From Rhizobacter sp. Root1238 (GTDB lineage Bacteria; Pseudomonadota; Gammaproteobacteria; Burkholderiales; Burkholderiaceae_C): a stretch of 64,000 bases of DNA. The DNA lies in assembly GCF_001425825.1 (NCBI RefSeq), contig NZ_LMDM01000015.1, positions 62,001 to 126,000 on the forward strand, read 5' to 3'. Below are positions 31,801 to 38,919 of this stretch, piece by piece (position 1 is the first letter of the stretch; every line of letters begins with the position of its first letter). The position numbers were made by a program, and so were the translations under genes. Under the pieces are notes generated by a model. The model was not told the origin of the DNA and did no database searches. It worked only from the letters and a program-made list of their open reading frames with translations.

Positions 31801-32878
31801 CAACGCCTCGCAGTTCCTGGTGATGAACACGGCGCAGATCCAGTCGCTGACGGTCACGCAGATCGGCAACCTGGAGACCGCGGACATCCATGCGCTGAGC
31901 ACGGCCGCGATCCAGTCGCTGACGACCGACCAGGTGATGGCCATCACGACCGACACCTTCCAGGCGCTGAGCGCGGCGCAGATCGCCGCGTTCACCACCG
32001 CCCAGGTGCATTCGCTGACGACCGACCAGATCGTCGCGCTGACGACCACGCAGACGATGGCGCTGGAGACCCAGGACATCGCAGCGATGACGATGACGCA
32101 GATCTCGGCCTTCGAAGGCCAGGACATCGCGGTGATGTCGTCGCCGCAGCTGGATGCCTTCATGGCGGCCTCGCCGATCGTGCTGGACCTGAACGGCGAC
32201 GGCGTCTCCACCGTCTCGGCGGCGCACGGCGTCAACTTCGACCTGAACGCCACCGGCCATGCCAACAAGGTGGGCTGGGCGTCTTCGACCGACGGCATCC
32301 TGGTGATGGACCGCAACGGCGACGGCAGGATCAACGACGGCACCGAGCTGTTCGGCGTCGCCACCGTGAAGGCCGACGGCACCCGCGCCGGCAACGGTTA
32401 CGAGGCCATGAAGATCGAGGACACGAACCACGACGGCAAGCTGACCGCCGCGGACGTGAACTTCGACAAGCTGAAGGTGTGGGTCGATGCCAACCAGGAC
32501 GGCATCTCCGAGGCGGGCGAGCTGAAGGGCCTTGCCGACTTCGGGATCGTCTCGCTCGACCTGCATGCCGCGAGCGGCACGACGGTGCAGAACGGCAACC
32601 TGCTGGGCCTGGTGTCGAGCTACACGACGACCGACGGCGCGAAGCACGACATGGCGGACGTCTGGTTCGGCAAGGCGCCGACGACCGATGCGGCAGCAGC
32701 CAAGGAACTGCCGGTGCAACTGGCCGACGTGCTGGCGGCACCGACCAGCGACGTGCTGGCGGGCAGCAGCGCACCGACGGTGGCGGCGACGCAACCGACG
32801 GCGCACGCCGCGGTGCACGTCGACCACAAGCTGCTGGCCGACGAAGAGCACCTGAAGAACATCGGCCCGCTGATCTGA
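22802..32878 (+). CDS. Giant octapeptide-repeat protein, predicted type I secreted
   Basis: This 3358-residue protein starts at the ATG at 22802, which has AAGGA eight bases upstream. It has no signal peptide. Residues about 8-3115 are roughly 390 consecutive octapeptides of consensus L-T/S-T/S-x-Q/D-V/I/L/F-x-x (for example LTTAQVAA). Every four to six octads one reads xDDLNA or ESSDLRA. From residue 3125 (PIVLDLNGDGV) a conserved C-terminal module begins. It has three EF-hand-like loops at about 3170 (DRNGDGRIND), 3207 (DTNHDGKLTAAD) and 3229 (DANQDGISEAGE), as known from RTX and other type I secreted proteins. The last residues are GPLI. Composition is dominated by Thr, Ala, Leu, Gln, Ser and Asp. 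Likely a surface or matrix adhesin; function is not established. Confidence 0.85.
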   Translation: MASIIQFLTTAQIAGLSTKSIAGLTTEDWAAFNTAQFQALTTTQVAAIPSTNVSAIGTAELAVMETQDLRALTSTTLRALNSDQLGAFSSDQFAALTTAQVASLTTMQISQLGTDDLNALTTNQFAALTTAQAAALTSDQIPTLESSDLRSLSSAAIRNLSTAQIDALTSDQMGQLTTSQVAAMTTAQLANLVTDDLNAMNTAQFAALSTAQVVALTPTQVAGLQSDDLRALSTAQYAAMTTAQVAALTTDQLPNLESSDLRAISTAALRQLNSDQLGSLTSDQFAALTTGQVAALTTTQLSTLGTDDLNALTTTQFAALSTAQAASLTTDQIPTLETNDLRALSTAALKGWTTAQIDALTSDQMGALTTAQVAGLTTAQLANLTTDDLNALNTAQFAALSTAQVVALTPTQIAGLQTDDLRALSTAQFAALTTAQVGALTSDQIPHLESADLRAISTAGIRGLNSDQFGALTSDQVASLTTGQVSALTTGQLSSLTSDSLNALSTTQFGVLSTAQAAALTSDQIPHLESSDLRALSTAAIRNWSTAQIDALTSDQMGQLTTAQVAGLTTAQLSNLVTDDLNALSTNQFAALSTAQVAALTPTQIAGLQSDDLRALSTAQFAALTTAQVAALTTDQLPNLESSDLRAISTAALRQLNSDQLGSLTSDQMAALTTGQVAALTTTQLSTLGTDDLNALTTTQFATLSTAQAASLTTDQIPTLESADLRALSTAALRNWTTAQIDALSSDQMGQLTTSQVAALTTSQLANLGTDDLNAMNTAQFVALSTAQVAALTPTQIAGLQSDDLRALTTGQYAALTTAQVAALTSDQMPNIESSDLRAISTAGIRGLNSDQFAALTSDQIASLTTTQVAALTTTQIASLASDDLNALSTAQFTAMSSAQTAALTTDQIPHLESSDLRTLSTAALRSWSTAQIDALTSDQMGQLTTAQVAGLTTTQLTNLTTDDLNAMNTAQFAALSTAQVASLTTAQIAGLQSDDLRALSTAQYAAMNSAQAGALTTDQIPNLESADLRALSTAAIRALNTDQINALTSDQMAQLTTAQVAALTSTPQVDGLNTNNLNALTTAQFAAMTTAQAAAITTTQMSNLETQDLRALSTAAIRALNSDQLAALNSDHMGALSTAQVASLTTTQVANLTTEDLNALNTADFAALSTAQVAALKVAQVAGLETDDLRAMTTAQFAALSTAQVGALTSDQIPHLESADLRAISTAGIRGLNSDQFAALTSDQVASLTTAQVAALTTTQLASLSSDSLNALSTAQFAILSTAQAAALTSDQIPHLESSDLRALSTAAIRNWSTAQIDALTSDQMGQLTTAQVAGLTTAQLSNLVTDDLNALSTNQFAALSTAQVAALTPTQIAGLQSDDLRALSTAQFAALTTAQVAALTTDQLPNLESADLRAISTTALRQLNSDQLGSLTSDQFAALTTGQVAALTTTQLSTLGTDDLNALTTNQFAVLSTAQAAALTTDQIPHLESADLRSLSTAALRNWTTAQIDALTSDQMGQLTTAQVAGLTTAQLSNLVTDDLNAMNTAQFVALSTAQVAGLTATQIAGLQSDDLRALTTAQYAALNTAQVAALTTDQIPNLESADLRAISTAALRQLNSDQLGALTSDQFAALTTAQVAALTPAQLAGLGSDDLNALTTNQFAILSTAQAAALTTDQIPHLESADLRALSTAAIRNWTTAQIDALTSDQMGQLTTTQVAGLTTAQLSNLVTDDLNAMNTAQFAALSTAQVASLTPTQIAGLQSDDLRALTTAQYAAMNSAQVGALTTDQIPNLESADLRAISTTAIRALNSDQLAALDSSQIGALTTGQVAALTTTQLSTLNSDDLRALTTQQYAALSTTQVASLTTDQIPVLESTDLRTLSTAALRSWNTDQLNALTSDQMGQLTTAQVAGLTTTQLSNLTTDDLNALNTADFAALTTAQVASLKVSQIAGLETDDLRAMTTAHYAALSTAQVGALTSDQIPHLESADLRAISTAGIRGLNSDQFAALTSDQVASLTTAQVAALTTTQLSSLSSDSLNALSTAQFAILSTAQVASLTTDQIPTLESADLRALSTAALRSWNTDQLNALTSDQMGQLTTAQVAGLTTTQLSNLTSTDLNALNTADFAALSTAQVASLTVGQVAGLETDDLRAMTTAQYAALSTAQVGALTSDQIPHLESADLRAISTAGIRGLNSDQFAALTSDQVASLTTAQVAALTTTQLSSLTSDSLNALSTAQFAILSTAQAASLTSDQIPHLESSDLRALSTAAIRNWSTAQVDALTSDQMGQLTTAQVAALTTAQLSNLVTDDLNALNTADFAALSTAQVASLTATQIAGLQSDDLRAMTTAHFAALSTTQVAALTTDQLPNLESADLRAISTTALRQLDSAQLGSLTSDQFAALTTAQVAALTTTQLSQLGTDDLNALTTTQFATLSTAQAAALTTDQIPTLESADLRALSTAAIRNWTTAQIDALTSDQMGQLTTAQVAALTTSQLSNLTSTDLNALNTADFAALSTAQVASLTVGQVAGLETDDLRAMTTAHYAALSTAQVGALTSDQIPHLESADLRAISTAGIRGLNSDQFAALTSDQVASLTTAQVGALTTTQLSSLSSDSLNALSTAQFAILSTAQVASLTSDQIPHLESSDLRALSTSAIANMSTAQIDALSSDQMGQLTVAQVAAMTTAQLSNLVTDDLNAFGTAQFAAMSTAQVASLTVTQIAGLASDDLRALTTAQYAALTTAQAHALTTDQMPNLESSDLRALSTNAIRALDSDQLAALTSDQMAALTTGQVAALTASQVGTLTTDDLNALTTSQFAVFSTAQVQTLTSDQMAALQTDDLRALSTAALRSLSTAQLDAMGSDQFAALTTAQVASLTTTQISSLSSDDLNALTGTQFAALTTAQSASLTASQIGTMATDDLQALTTAHYASLSATQVLGITTDQISVIETQDLRALTSTSLRALTDAQLGELTTTQLSSLGGQVSNLTTSQISHLATDDLNAFNASQFLVMNTAQIQSLTVTQIGNLETADIHALSTAAIQSLTTDQVMAITTDTFQALSAAQIAAFTTAQVHSLTTDQIVALTTTQTMALETQDIAAMTMTQISAFEGQDIAVMSSPQLDAFMAASPIVLDLNGDGVSTVSAAHGVNFDLNATGHANKVGWASSTDGILVMDRNGDGRINDGTELFGVATVKADGTRAGNGYEAMKIEDTNHDGKLTAADVNFDKLKVWVDANQDGISEAGELKGLADFGIVSLDLHAASGTTVQNGNLLGLVSSYTTTDGAKHDMADVWFGKAPTTDAAAAKELPVQLADVLAAPTSDVLAGSSAPTVAATQPTAHAAVHVDHKLLADEEHLKNIGPLI
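22817..32165 (+). repeat. 576-bp in-register super-repeat array
   Basis: The octads are organised in a 24-octad (192-residue, 576-bp) super-repeat. The codon after the AAIRN-type motif recurs exactly every 576 bp at 23279, 23855, 24431, 25007 and 25583. After one 3-bp insertion (an extra residue in STPQVDG) it recurs at 26738, 27314, 27890, 28466, 29042, 29618, 30194, 30770 and 31346. A one-codon loss (7-mer LGGQVSN) then breaks the register near 31.7 kb. DNA identity between neighbouring units is visibly very high in the middle and drops toward both ends. Confidence 0.95.
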
Positions 32879-32893
32879 TCACGGCCACCGATG

Positions 32894-32927
32894 GCGCGGC
32901 ACGCACTCCCTGAGGTGCGTGCCGCGC
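32894..32927 (+). promoter_or_regulatory. Strong hairpin between the two octad-repeat genes
   Basis: A perfect 13-bp stem (GCGCGGCACGCAC/GTGCGTGCCGCGC, 8-nt loop) lies 15 bp after the stop of the giant gene and 31 bp before the next start. It lacks a T-run, so it looks more like an attenuating or mRNA-protecting hairpin than a full terminator. Confidence 0.7.
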
Positions 32928-32958
32928 TCTCACGCCCGTCACCCGCACCCCTGCCCGC

Positions 32959-35775
32959 ATGAAATTCGGCTTCGTCAAGTGGTTGGTGAGCAAGCTGCTG
33001 CCTTCGGCCTGGCGGGACCTGTTCTCGTCCGACGGCAGCACGGCGGGCTCGGCCACGCCGACGCCGCCGGTCAGCACCTCCAACACCACCGGGCTCACCG
33101 ACGCCCAGGTGCAGGCGCTGACGACGCAGCAGATCGCCGGCATGACGACCAGCGAGCTGAACGCGCTGACGACCGCGCAGTTCGCGATGCTGACGCCGGT
33201 GCAGGCCGGCGCGATCACCCCGCAGCAGGCCACGAACCTGGAGACGGCCGACCTGCGCGCGCTGACCACCGCGGCGATCCGCGGCTGGAGCAGTGCGCAG
33301 CTGGCCGCGCTGACGACGCAGGAGATCAGCCTGCTGACCACCGCGCAGGTGGCGGCGCTGTCGCCGGCGCCGATCGCCGCATTGGCGACCGCGGCGCTGA
33401 ACGCGATGACGACCGCCGAGTTCGCGGTGCTGAACAGCGCGCAGGTGGCAGCGCTGACCACGCAGCAGATCTCGCACCTGGAGACCGCCGACCTGCGGGC
33501 ATTGACGACGGCCGCGCTGCGCGGGTTCTCGGCTGCGCAGCTCGACGCCTTGACCACCGCGCAGATCGCGGTGCTGAGCACGGCCCAGGTCGGCGCGCTG
33601 ACGACGGACCAGATCGGCGGGCTGCTGCCGGCCCAGATCGGCGCGCTGACCACGGCCCAGGTCGCGGTGCTGTCGCCGGCGCAGGTGGCGGTGCTCGGCA
33701 CCGATGACCTGCAGCAGATGTCGACACAGCAGTTCGCCGCCCTCACGTCGGCGCAGGCTGCGGCGCTGAGCGCGGCACAGCTGGCCGCGCTGCCGACGGT
33801 CGACTGGGCCGCGCTGACGACCGCCGCGATCCGCAGCATCGACCCGGCGGCGCTGGCCGCGGTGACGACCGACGAAATCGCCGCGCTGACCACCGCGCAG
33901 GCCGCGGTGCTGAACGCGGCGCAGATCGCGGCGCTGTCGACCGACCAGATCGCGGCGCTGGAGACGGCCGACCTGCGGGCGCTGAGCTCGGCCGCGTTCC
34001 GTGCGCTGAGCGCGTCGCAGATCGACGCGCTGACGCCCGCGCAGCTCGCGGTGCTGACCACCGCGCAGATCGCATCGCTGACGCCGGCACAGGTGGCTTC
34101 GTTCAACAGCGACGACCTGCAGGCGCTCGGCACCGCGCAGTTCGCCGCGCTGTCGTCGGCGCAGGTCGCGGCGCTGTCGCCGACCCAGGTGGCGAGCCTC
34201 GAAACGGCCGACTGGGCGGCGCTGAACACCGCGGCGATCAAGGCGCTGAGTGCCGCTTCGGTCGCCGCGTTGACGACCGCCGAGATCGCCGCAATGACGA
34301 CGGCCCAGGCGGCGGCGCTGACCGCCACGCAGGCCGCCGTGCTGACGACGGAGCAGATGCAGGCGCTGGAAACCGCCGACCTGCGCGCGCTGAGCTCGGC
34401 CGCGTTCCGCGCGCTGACGCCGGCGCAGGTGGAAGCGCTCGGCTCGGACCAGTTCGCCGCACTGACGACCGCGCAGATCGCGTCGCTGACCGGCCCGCAG
34501 GTTGCGGCGCTGCCGACCGACTACCTGAACGCGCTGACGACCACGCAGTTCGCGGCGTTGTCGACCGCGCAGGCCGCGGCGCTGACACCGACCCAGGTGG
34601 CGGCGCTGGAGACGGCCGACGTGGCGGCGCTGAGCAGCGGTGCGGTGCGGGCGCTTGGTGCCGCGGCCGTTGCCGCGTTGACGACCGACGAGATCGTCGC
34701 GATGAGCACCGCGCAGTTCGCCGCGCTGACCAGCGTGCAGGCAGCCGTGCTGGACGCCACGCAAGTGGCGGCGATGGAGACACAGGACCTGCGTGCGCTC
34801 GGCACGGCAGCATTCCATGCGCTCGGCAGCGACCAGCTCGGGGTCTTGAGCACCCATCAGTTCGCCGCGTTGACGACGGCGCAGATCGTGGCGCTGGGCA
34901 CCGACCAGATCGCCGGATTGAGCACCGACCACATCGCCGCGCTGACGACCGCGCAGACGGTGGCGCTGGAGACGGCCGACATCGCTGCCATGTCGCTGCA
35001 GCAGGTGGCCGCGATCACGCCGGAAGACCTCGGCGTGATGACGGGCGCGCAGATCTCGGCGCTGCTGTCGGTGACGCCGATCGTGCTCGACCTCGCCGGC
35101 ACCGGCATTCACACGACGGCGGCGGCTCAGGGCGTGAGCTTCGACCTCGCGGCAACCGGCAGCGCGGCGCGCACCGGGTGGATCGCGGAAGGCTCCGCGC
35201 TGCTGGCGCTGGACCGCAACCACGATGGTGCGGTCAACGACGGCAGCGAGCTGTTCGGCATCGGCACGCGGCTGGCGGACGGCACGCGGGCCGCGAACGG
35301 TTATGCCGCGCTGGCGCCGCTGGACGGCAACCACGACGGGTTGATCAGCGCCGCCGACGCGCAGTTCAAGGACCTGCGCGTGTGGGTGGATGCGAACCAC
35401 GACGGCAAGACGGATGCGGGCGAGCTGAAATCGCTGGCGGACGTGGGCGTGGTGTCGCTGGACCTGCACGCGATCGCCGGGACTGCGGTCGACCACGGCA
35501 ACCTGCTGGGCCTGGTGTCGAACGTGACGATGAGCGATGGCTCGCAGCACCAGATGGCGGATGTGTGGTTTGCGAAGGAGAAGAGTGCGGCGCCTGCGGT
35601 GCAGTTGAGCGAACTGCTAGCGGCGCCTGCGGCCGAGGTGCTGGTGCACGAGGCCGCACAGCCGGCGACCGCCGTTGCCTCCGCGGCATCTGCCCATCCG
35701 TCCAGCCCGGCTCTCAATGCCGAGTTGCATCGACTCCTGGCCGAAGGAGCCCGGGACAACGGCCCCTTGATCTGA
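32959..35775 (+). CDS. Octapeptide-repeat protein 2, predicted type I secreted
   Basis: This is a 938-residue paralogue of the preceding giant protein. The N-terminus MKFGFVKWLVSKLLPSAWRD is a basic amphipathic stretch that the first protein lacks, followed by a Thr/Pro-rich linker. Residues about 45-705 are some 80 octads (LTTAQIAA type) that are more diverged and more Ala-rich than in protein 1 and show no clean 192-residue period. From residue 707 (PIVLDLAGTGI) the same C-terminal module follows, with EF-hand-like loops at about 752, 789 and 811, at exactly the same spacing (37 and 22 residues) as in protein 1. It also ends in GPLI. The ribosome-binding site is weak, and expression may depend on the gene upstream, 80 bp away. 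Confidence 0.83.
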   Translation: MKFGFVKWLVSKLLPSAWRDLFSSDGSTAGSATPTPPVSTSNTTGLTDAQVQALTTQQIAGMTTSELNALTTAQFAMLTPVQAGAITPQQATNLETADLRALTTAAIRGWSSAQLAALTTQEISLLTTAQVAALSPAPIAALATAALNAMTTAEFAVLNSAQVAALTTQQISHLETADLRALTTAALRGFSAAQLDALTTAQIAVLSTAQVGALTTDQIGGLLPAQIGALTTAQVAVLSPAQVAVLGTDDLQQMSTQQFAALTSAQAAALSAAQLAALPTVDWAALTTAAIRSIDPAALAAVTTDEIAALTTAQAAVLNAAQIAALSTDQIAALETADLRALSSAAFRALSASQIDALTPAQLAVLTTAQIASLTPAQVASFNSDDLQALGTAQFAALSSAQVAALSPTQVASLETADWAALNTAAIKALSAASVAALTTAEIAAMTTAQAAALTATQAAVLTTEQMQALETADLRALSSAAFRALTPAQVEALGSDQFAALTTAQIASLTGPQVAALPTDYLNALTTTQFAALSTAQAAALTPTQVAALETADVAALSSGAVRALGAAAVAALTTDEIVAMSTAQFAALTSVQAAVLDATQVAAMETQDLRALGTAAFHALGSDQLGVLSTHQFAALTTAQIVALGTDQIAGLSTDHIAALTTAQTVALETADIAAMSLQQVAAITPEDLGVMTGAQISALLSVTPIVLDLAGTGIHTTAAAQGVSFDLAATGSAARTGWIAEGSALLALDRNHDGAVNDGSELFGIGTRLADGTRAANGYAALAPLDGNHDGLISAADAQFKDLRVWVDANHDGKTDAGELKSLADVGVVSLDLHAIAGTAVDHGNLLGLVSNVTMSDGSQHQMADVWFAKEKSAAPAVQLSELLAAPAAEVLVHEAAQPATAVASAASAHPSSPALNAELHRLLAEGARDNGPLI

Positions 35776-35833
35776 AACAGGTGAGTCGCCGTCACGTGGG
35801 TGGACGGTGAGCGATCTTCCTGGACACCTGTTT
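35775..35833 (+). repeat. Inverted repeat at the end of octad gene 2
   Basis: AAACAGGTG (35775-35783) and CACCTGTTT (35825-35833) are perfectly complementary 9-bp arms around the stop-codon region of the second octad gene. This may be a 3' stem with a large interior loop. No T-run follows. Confidence 0.45.
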
Positions 35834-35892
35834 GCGGAACCCGGCTGGCGGCGGCGCCACTCATTGCGCATCTGCGTTCTTCGAGTTGTGTC

Positions 35893-37203
35893 ATGCGGCC
35901 AATCAGCCTCTCCACCGGATCATCCTCCACCCGTTCGAAGGATGGGTCCGCCCCCATCAAGGTGTCTGCGGCCTCCGGCGTGTCGGACACCCGGACCTTG
36001 GCGAAACAGCACCCGGCATTGCAGGAAGTGATCGGAGACGATCCAGCATGCCGCGACAGGATTGCCGACCCGGGGTGGACCGAGCCGGTCTTCAGCCAGC
36101 TCACATCAAATGAAGTCGTTTTGCGGGACCGATTGATCGCCTTTCTGGAACAGCATGATCTGGACGACGATGGTCACGCAGTGAATCGAGTTGCAGACAT
36201 CAAAATAACGGCTCTCGATGGAATCCTGTCTTTCAAACGCCTGAACGCACCGACGAGCGACGATCCTGCCGCCAGGGATTTTGATTTCCACTCGAACCCG
36301 ACTGAAGAAAAAAACCTGCTCGATTTCACCCGTATGATCTTGCAGAAATCAGGCCAGCTCGAGTACATGGCCACCAATATTGAGCATCTCGCCAACGCCG
36401 ATTGGCAGGTTGTTCTGACGCTCGAATACGTTACCAAACGATCGTCCAGCCTGACCTTTCTCCACAAGGACGGCCCATCAGATGGAAAGTATGTATTTTC
36501 CAATCTGGTCTATCTGAATTCGCTGGAAACGCTCAGTTTTGAATACATTCCTGACGAATCATTCGACGTCGGTGCAACGGCACTTCCCTTCACGCTGAAA
36601 GATGAGCTGCGCGAGCGGCAGGCAAAAACGCCTTCGGACTATTTGAAGTGCCAGCGAATTTCACCTGACGCGGTCGTGAGCTGGTGCGACTCGCTGCTGG
36701 TGCATTCAACGCCACTTCGACGCAGTCGCAAAGTCGATGGACAGGTCGTGAAGGAGAAATATCTGAGCGAACTCGCCAAAAGCCATGGCCCAAGCGGCGC
36801 GAAGTACCTCTTCAACGCCGCGCACGAAAAAATGAAGGTAAATCCTTCCACAATTGAGGCCAATTCTCAAACTGAAAAGATGGGCAGGATTGCCGTCCTT
36901 CTGGCATCGGCCGAACAATTTTATCCTGACGAGTTGCAAGCCGCAGGGGTATCGGATTCAATCATTGAATCGATGTTCGAGAACCCTATCGACGCATACT
37001 ATGCGAGTGAGTACACCCAATACAATTCCGATCTCACATCCGGCGAATTGGTGACGATACCGAGGCACAAGGCTGGGCGGTTGAAGAGAGAATTGAGCGA
37101 AGGACTTCTGGCCGATGAGGTTTCGAAGCGATATACCTCGGTACGCCCTTCGTTCATGAACTTGGTCGTGCAAATACTTCCCGCCGATTCGACTCAGCTG
37201 TAG
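35893..37203 (+). CDS. Unknown protein, possible Fe(II)/2-oxoglutarate oxygenase fold
   Basis: I do not recognise this family with certainty. I used the ATG at 35893 (MRPISLSTGSSSTRSKDGSA), giving 436 aa; an in-frame start 31 codons upstream exists. The N-terminal 45 residues are Ser-rich and probably disordered. In the middle, H191-K-D193-G and a distal H271-S-T-P-L-R276 are spaced as the HxD...H facial triad plus arginine of double-stranded beta-helix oxygenases. The interval contains beta-strand-like text (YVFSNLVYLNSLETLSFEYI). By eye the gene is clearly AT-richer than its neighbours, with A/T third positions, suggesting transfer. It sits alone between the octad genes and a chemoreceptor. 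Confidence 0.7.
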   Translation: MRPISLSTGSSSTRSKDGSAPIKVSAASGVSDTRTLAKQHPALQEVIGDDPACRDRIADPGWTEPVFSQLTSNEVVLRDRLIAFLEQHDLDDDGHAVNRVADIKITALDGILSFKRLNAPTSDDPAARDFDFHSNPTEEKNLLDFTRMILQKSGQLEYMATNIEHLANADWQVVLTLEYVTKRSSSLTFLHKDGPSDGKYVFSNLVYLNSLETLSFEYIPDESFDVGATALPFTLKDELRERQAKTPSDYLKCQRISPDAVVSWCDSLLVHSTPLRRSRKVDGQVVKEKYLSELAKSHGPSGAKYLFNAAHEKMKVNPSTIEANSQTEKMGRIAVLLASAEQFYPDELQAAGVSDSIIESMFENPIDAYYASEYTQYNSDLTSGELVTIPRHKAGRLKRELSEGLLADEVSKRYTSVRPSFMNLVVQILPADSTQL

Positions 37204-37383
37204 CGGCTGTGCAAGAGCCCGCAGTACTTTGCCTCGGCGTCAGTCATGTGCACGAAAATGGCGCATGGCCTCACTGCCGGAGGTCGAGGCGGGCAGCCGC
37301 ACAACGCGCCCGCGGATTTAATCTCCCGGCCATCGGACCGCAGGTCTATGCTTGGCGCGCCCCAGCAGCACGGAGTCCGCGCC

Positions 37384-38919
37384 ATGAAGCTGAATCTGAA
37401 ACTGCCCCTGGCCTTTGGATTCACGCTCGCCTTGCTGTTGATCGCCGCGCTGTTCGGCATTCGCCAGCTCGACCGCTCCCTCACCGCCTATGACACTGTC
37501 GTGCAGACCCATGCGGCGCACGAGCGCGCTGCGGCCGCGCTGGAAAACAGCTTCAAGACCCAGGTCCAGGAGTGGAAGAACACGCTGCTGCGCGGCAAGG
37601 ACCCACAACAGCTCGAGCGCTACTGGGGCGCGTTCCAGAAGGAAGACCGGTCGGTGGCCGACGGCGCCGCCCGCCTGCGCGAGGCGCTGCCCGACGGCGA
37701 GAGCCGCGCGCTGGTCGAGAAGTTCGCGCAGGCGCATGCACGCATGGGCGAAGGCTACCGGCAGGGGTACGCCGCCTTCACCGCGGCCGGCTTCGACCCG
37801 GCGGCCGGCGACAACGGCGTGAAGGGCATGGACCGCGAGCCGGTGAAGCTGCTCGGCGAGGCGGCGCAGCGCATCGCGGCCGAGAGCGCGCAGATCGCGG
37901 CGCAGGCCTCGGCCGACGGACGACACGCGATCCGGCTGAGCCTGGTGGTGATGTTCGGCGTGACGCTGCTGGGCATCGTCGTCGGCATCGGCGTGAGCCG
38001 CACCATCGTGAAGCCGCTCGACCAGGCGGTGCAGGTGGCGCAGGCGGTGGCCTCCGGTGACCTGACGGTGGCGGTGCAGGCGCGCACCCGCGACGAAACC
38101 GGCCTGCTGCTGCAGGCGCTGGCCGAGATGCAGGCGCGGCTGACCGCGCTGGTGCGCGGCGTGCGGGCCAATGCCGAGGGCGTGGCGACCGCCAGTGCCG
38201 AGATCGCGCAAGGCAACAACGACCTGAGCCTGCGCACCGAGCAGCAGGCGGCGGCGCTGGAGGAGACGGCGGCGTCGATGGACGAACTGGGCGCTGCTGT
38301 GCGGCAGAACGCCGACAACGCGGTGCAGGCGAACCAGCTGGCGAATGGTGCGAGCTCGGTGGCGATGAAGGGCGGCGAGGTGGTGTCGAACGTCGTGCAG
38401 ACGATGCGGGGCATCCACGACAGCTCGAACCAGATCGCCGCGATCATCGACACCATCGACGGCATCGCATTCCAGACCAACATCCTCGCGCTGAATGCCG
38501 CGGTGGAGGCCGCCCGCGCCGGCGAGCAGGGGCGCGGCTTCGCGGTGGTGGCCGGCGAGGTGCGTGCGCTGGCGCAGCGCAGCGCGGCGGCGGCCAAGGA
38601 GATCTCGGCGCTGATCGGCGCGAGCGTCGACCGCGTGGCGCAAGGCAGCGCGCTGGTCGACCAGGCGGGCACGACGATGAACGAGGTCGTCGACGCGATC
38701 CGCCGCGTGACGGTGCTGATGGGCGAGATCAGCACCGCCACCGGCGAGCAGAGCACCGGCGTCGCCCAGGTGGGCAGCGCGATCACGCAGATGGACCAGG
38801 CGACGCAGCAGAACGCGGCGCTGGTCGAGGAAAGTGCCGCGGCGGCGGAGAGCCTGAAGCTGCAGGCACAACGGCTGGTGGATGCGGTGGCGGTGTTTCG
38901 GTTGCCGGGGGTGGTTTGA
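37384..38919 (+). CDS. Methyl-accepting chemotaxis protein
   Basis: This is a membrane chemoreceptor of 511 aa. The start MKLNLKLPLAFGFTLALLL gives a first membrane helix (about 7-28). A periplasmic four-helix-type sensor region follows (about 30-185), then a second membrane helix around 195-215, a HAMP domain (SRTIVKPLDQAVQVAQAVAS) and the cytoplasmic signalling domain. Its hairpin tip IDGIAFQTNILALNAAVEAA is the CheA/CheW-binding region. The signal ligand is unknown. I chose the ATG at 37384 over an upstream in-frame ATG because the upstream 46 codons encode no membrane or conserved segment. It has no chemotaxis neighbours here. Confidence 0.95.
   Translation: MKLNLKLPLAFGFTLALLLIAALFGIRQLDRSLTAYDTVVQTHAAHERAAAALENSFKTQVQEWKNTLLRGKDPQQLERYWGAFQKEDRSVADGAARLREALPDGESRALVEKFAQAHARMGEGYRQGYAAFTAAGFDPAAGDNGVKGMDREPVKLLGEAAQRIAAESAQIAAQASADGRHAIRLSLVVMFGVTLLGIVVGIGVSRTIVKPLDQAVQVAQAVASGDLTVAVQARTRDETGLLLQALAEMQARLTALVRGVRANAEGVATASAEIAQGNNDLSLRTEQQAAALEETAASMDELGAAVRQNADNAVQANQLANGASSVAMKGGEVVSNVVQTMRGIHDSSNQIAAIIDTIDGIAFQTNILALNAAVEAARAGEQGRGFAVVAGEVRALAQRSAAAAKEISALIGASVDRVAQGSALVDQAGTTMNEVVDAIRRVTVLMGEISTATGEQSTGVAQVGSAITQMDQATQQNAALVEESAAAAESLKLQAQRLVDAVAVFRLPGVV

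Noticed and set aside
22679-32851. Open reading frame of about 3390 codons on the minus strand opposite the giant octad gene
   Set aside because: It mirrors the octad repeat as an Arg/Gly/Gln-rich low-complexity chain and has no conserved domain. It exists because the repeat codons lack reverse-complement stops; the plus frame has the recognisable C-terminal module.
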